Below are positions 61,809 to 64,000 of a stretch of 64,000 nt of DNA, in pieces. Origin of the DNA: Cyclina sinensis (Eukaryota; Mollusca; Bivalvia; Venerida; Veneridae); contig JAAONU010000006.1 in assembly GCA_012932295.1 (NCBI GenBank), forward strand, positions 20,290,904 through 20,354,903, written 5' to 3'. The notes below the pieces were generated by a model. That model ran no database searches. It worked only from the letters and a program-made list of their open reading frames with translations, and was not told where the DNA came from. The position numbers and the translations under genes are program-made. The stretch's first letter is position 1, and each line of letters starts with the position of its first letter.

Positions 61809-64000
61809 TTATCCACTGTTAGCACTGGCAGCTCTCTCAACATCAAAGTGATACTGGTACTGCAATGAAATATAATTTATTCAGGAATTCAAGACACAAT
61901 TCATACAACATTTGTGATTAATTAATCAATCAAGCTAGATTTATTTTCCCAGAGACACTACTTGACTTTACTCCAGCTGTTGATGATATGCAAAATTAGG
62001 CTTGGCACTTTGACTTCAGTGAAGTCTGGCTGAAATCAGCCCAAATGTATAGAAGAAACAGTGCTGACATTGAAAAAGAAATCATGTTCATAAAGGGCAA
62101 CAACTCCATTTAAAATCAATGAACTGAAAATGTCAAAGACATTCACAAACTTTGTACTGATCACTTCAGGGAAGTTTGGCTGAAATTTCCTATGGTATAG
62201 GAAAAAGGACAATAATTCTGATGAAAATAGATAAACTGGAAAATGCCAAAGATACACACAACCAAGTTTGACACAGAACATATGTGTTAGATATGCTGAA
62301 ATCAACCTAGTGGTGACAGAATAGCTGTCCAGACAAAACCATTTTAAAACTGAATGCAAAAAGAGCAATAACTCTACTGAAAACCTATGAACCAGAAAAT
62401 GCAGAAAATTACACAACTGGGCTTGGCACTGAACATATGTATGAAGTTTGGCTGATTTCTATCAGGTGGGGACAGAGAATTTGTCCAGCCAAAGCCACTG
62501 AGAAACTGACTACATATAGGGCAATAACTCTGCTGAAAATCAATGACATGGAAAACATGTGTGAAGTCTGGCTGAAATCTACCTCATGGTGTCAGAGTTG
62601 TCCAGAATTTTTTTTGGATAGACAGATGGCAGACATGGAGAACATAAATAAAAGTTAAGGTAAGTGTGAGAGAACAAAATTACACAATTAAAATGTACTA
62701 TGACAATATTCTTGAGCCCTTAAAGTTTCAATCTGAAGGCAAAGAGATCTCATACAGAAAAAAAATCCCAAAAATATTATCTGGTTGCTTGCCAATTCAA
62801 AGAACTGCATATAATTTGTAGTCAGAAATGAAGCTTTCTTGGAAACATTTACTGTATTAGTGATCAAAGAGTTTTGGGTATGGCATTGCTTAGAATTTCA
62901 AACAGGCTGAGTTAGGAAAATAAATAAGTAAATTTTAATTCTAATTTAGATTTACAAAGACTGGAATAACATGGTTTACTGCAGCTTAAAAACAAACTAA
63001 CAAGACATTCAAAAAAGAATAAAACAAAAGTTATAAAGTTTAATCATACCTGATTTTCAATATCCATGATAGTTTTATATCTAATTTCTGGTATATGTAC
63101 CTGGAAATAAAAGGACCAATGAAATTGCACTAAGTTATATCTATTTTTTAGCACTAACAACTGCTAATTAAGGATGGCATCAAAATACAGTGTTTCAATT
63201 AGTCTTAAAACTAACATAACATTTCTATGAGTCAAATTTAAAAGCCTGTAAGTTTTAAGACATAAATATTCAGATTCATGTTTTTGACAGTTTATGTTTA
63301 CACAATACTAGTAGTCTTAAACCATCACTGAAAGCCTATATAGCTTTATGTTATACTTACATTCCTCAGATTTTCCAGATCTGTGAGCTTTGGGCTTAAC
63401 TGCCAAGGTACTCCAGTCAAGGCTGTAATATTAAAATTTGTTACAACTGGATTAAAACAATTATATACACCTGCACAGGTGGTTTACTTATATCAGTCAA
63501 AGTAATAAAACCTCAGTAGTTAATTCAAAAGTCCTTTGAATATACTTTTGACCGCTGTAAAAAATCCTGTCTTGATACCAAGATGTCTTGCATGCATGAC
63601 AGCCACAGAATGCTGATATATTCTATCTTAGCTACTGGAAAAGACTAGGCATTTCAGCAAGACAATCTTAACTCATTGGCATATTCTTCTGGTCACAAAT
63701 AGTGTAAATGTTATTTTAAACTAAAAATCGGTCTGAATCGCATTTGTCTGCCGTTAGTTAGTTCTTATGTATCACCACTCAGACAATAGACGTGAAAATT
63801 ACTTTATTTTACAGGAGACATTAATCAATCTCTGTTCAGATTGGCCATCATTGGGTAAAGGAAGCCTTACGTGTGATAGCTGTCGCAGATAGACTACTCA
63901 TTGTTCGTTCTGGTGGCCCTATACGAGTTGGCTGGTACCCAGCTGAATGAGTCCCAGGCAGGTACCCTGGCACTGACCCCTGGGTGAAAGCATTCTCTTT
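61809..64000 (-). CDS. MVB12: Multivesicular body subunit 12 (ESCRT-I), last four exons, 5' partial at window edge
   Basis: Exons 64000-63871 (cut by the window edge), 63422-63361, 63100-63050 and 61859-61809 join in phase. The linker exon reads GSVPGYLPGTHSAGYQPTRI. The last three exons encode PLTGVPWQLSPKLTDLENLR, then VHIPEIRYKTIMDIENQ, then YQYHFDVERAASANSG and a TAA. This is the UMA domain found at the C-terminus of MVB12A/B (GVPF.L.P .. KSLADIE.EY.Y.F..E.AA); it ties MVB12 into the ESCRT-I stalk with VPS28/TSG101/VPS37, which sorts ubiquitinated cargo on endosomes. The MABP domain expected upstream is outside the window. Whether it is closer to MVB12A or MVB12B cannot be told: molluscs may have only one gene. 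Confidence 0.85.
61960..62650. repeat. Four degenerate ~150-bp units in the last MVB12 intron
   Basis: Units share GGGCAATAACTCTGCTGAAA, ATGAACCAGAAAATGC, CAACTGGGCTTGGCACTGA and GAAGTTTGGCTGAAAT. The short open frames here come from the repeat. Confidence 0.8.

Overview
The window looks like nuclear DNA of a bivalve mollusc, probably a venerid-type clam. The organism call is inference from two things: the intron-rich protein genes, and abundant bivalve-type interspersed repeats carrying the phrases AACAAGAGAGCCAT..GGCCCT..CGCTCACCTGAG and (GGAC)n..GTGCTCAGGTGAGCTAA. All coding sequence is split by GT..AG introns of 0.1-6.4 kb. Nothing looks prokaryotic or viral. I reconstructed exons by hand from splice sites, reading phase and protein family.

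Layout. (1) 118-3588 (+): the last five exons of a serine beta-lactamase-like gene (class C / LACTB type); its 5' part lies outside the window. (2) 3.9-7.7 kb: a 15-bp minisatellite, a (GGAC)-bounded repeat and otherwise empty DNA. (3) 7923-18320 (-): a two-exon orphan adhesion/Methuselah-like 7TM receptor. Its cytoplasmic tail is a 36-bp coding minisatellite, and its 6.4-kb intron is packed with nested repeats. (4) 18.4-25.2 kb: a decayed H-type lectin exon, then an intact two-exon secreted lectin (signal peptide, coiled coil, H-lectin domain; 25193-23113, -). (5) 25.9-28.2 kb: a TTAA-flanked MITE split by a 5'-truncated non-LTR retrotransposon. (6) 28.6-30.16 kb: a terminal-inverted-repeat element ending 77 bp before (7) NDOR1 (30234-44927, +), 15 coding exons encoding 604 aa, the diflavin reductase that supplies electrons to cytosolic Fe-S cluster assembly. 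(8) 52151-47345 (-): a complete seven-exon type I membrane protein, signal peptide-CUB-LDLa-TM-tail, 315 aa. (9) 52.6-57.3 kb: a 4.6-kb double minisatellite (29-bp then 60-bp units). (10) 57.6-58.8 kb: a hairpin-ended repeat; 60.35-61.2 kb: a 32-bp minisatellite. (11) 64000-61809 (-): the last four exons of MVB12, an ESCRT-I subunit, with its UMA domain.

The genes show no common pathway; this is an ordinary metazoan neighbourhood. The most striking material is repetitive. Several hairpin-ended repeat families share one plan and are nested in each other. Tandem duplications touch coding parts of three genes: the receptor tail, the NDOR1 stop codon and CUB exon 3. There are also several long palindromes, mostly intronic. 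I found no CRISPR array, operon, rRNA gene or functional tRNA gene.
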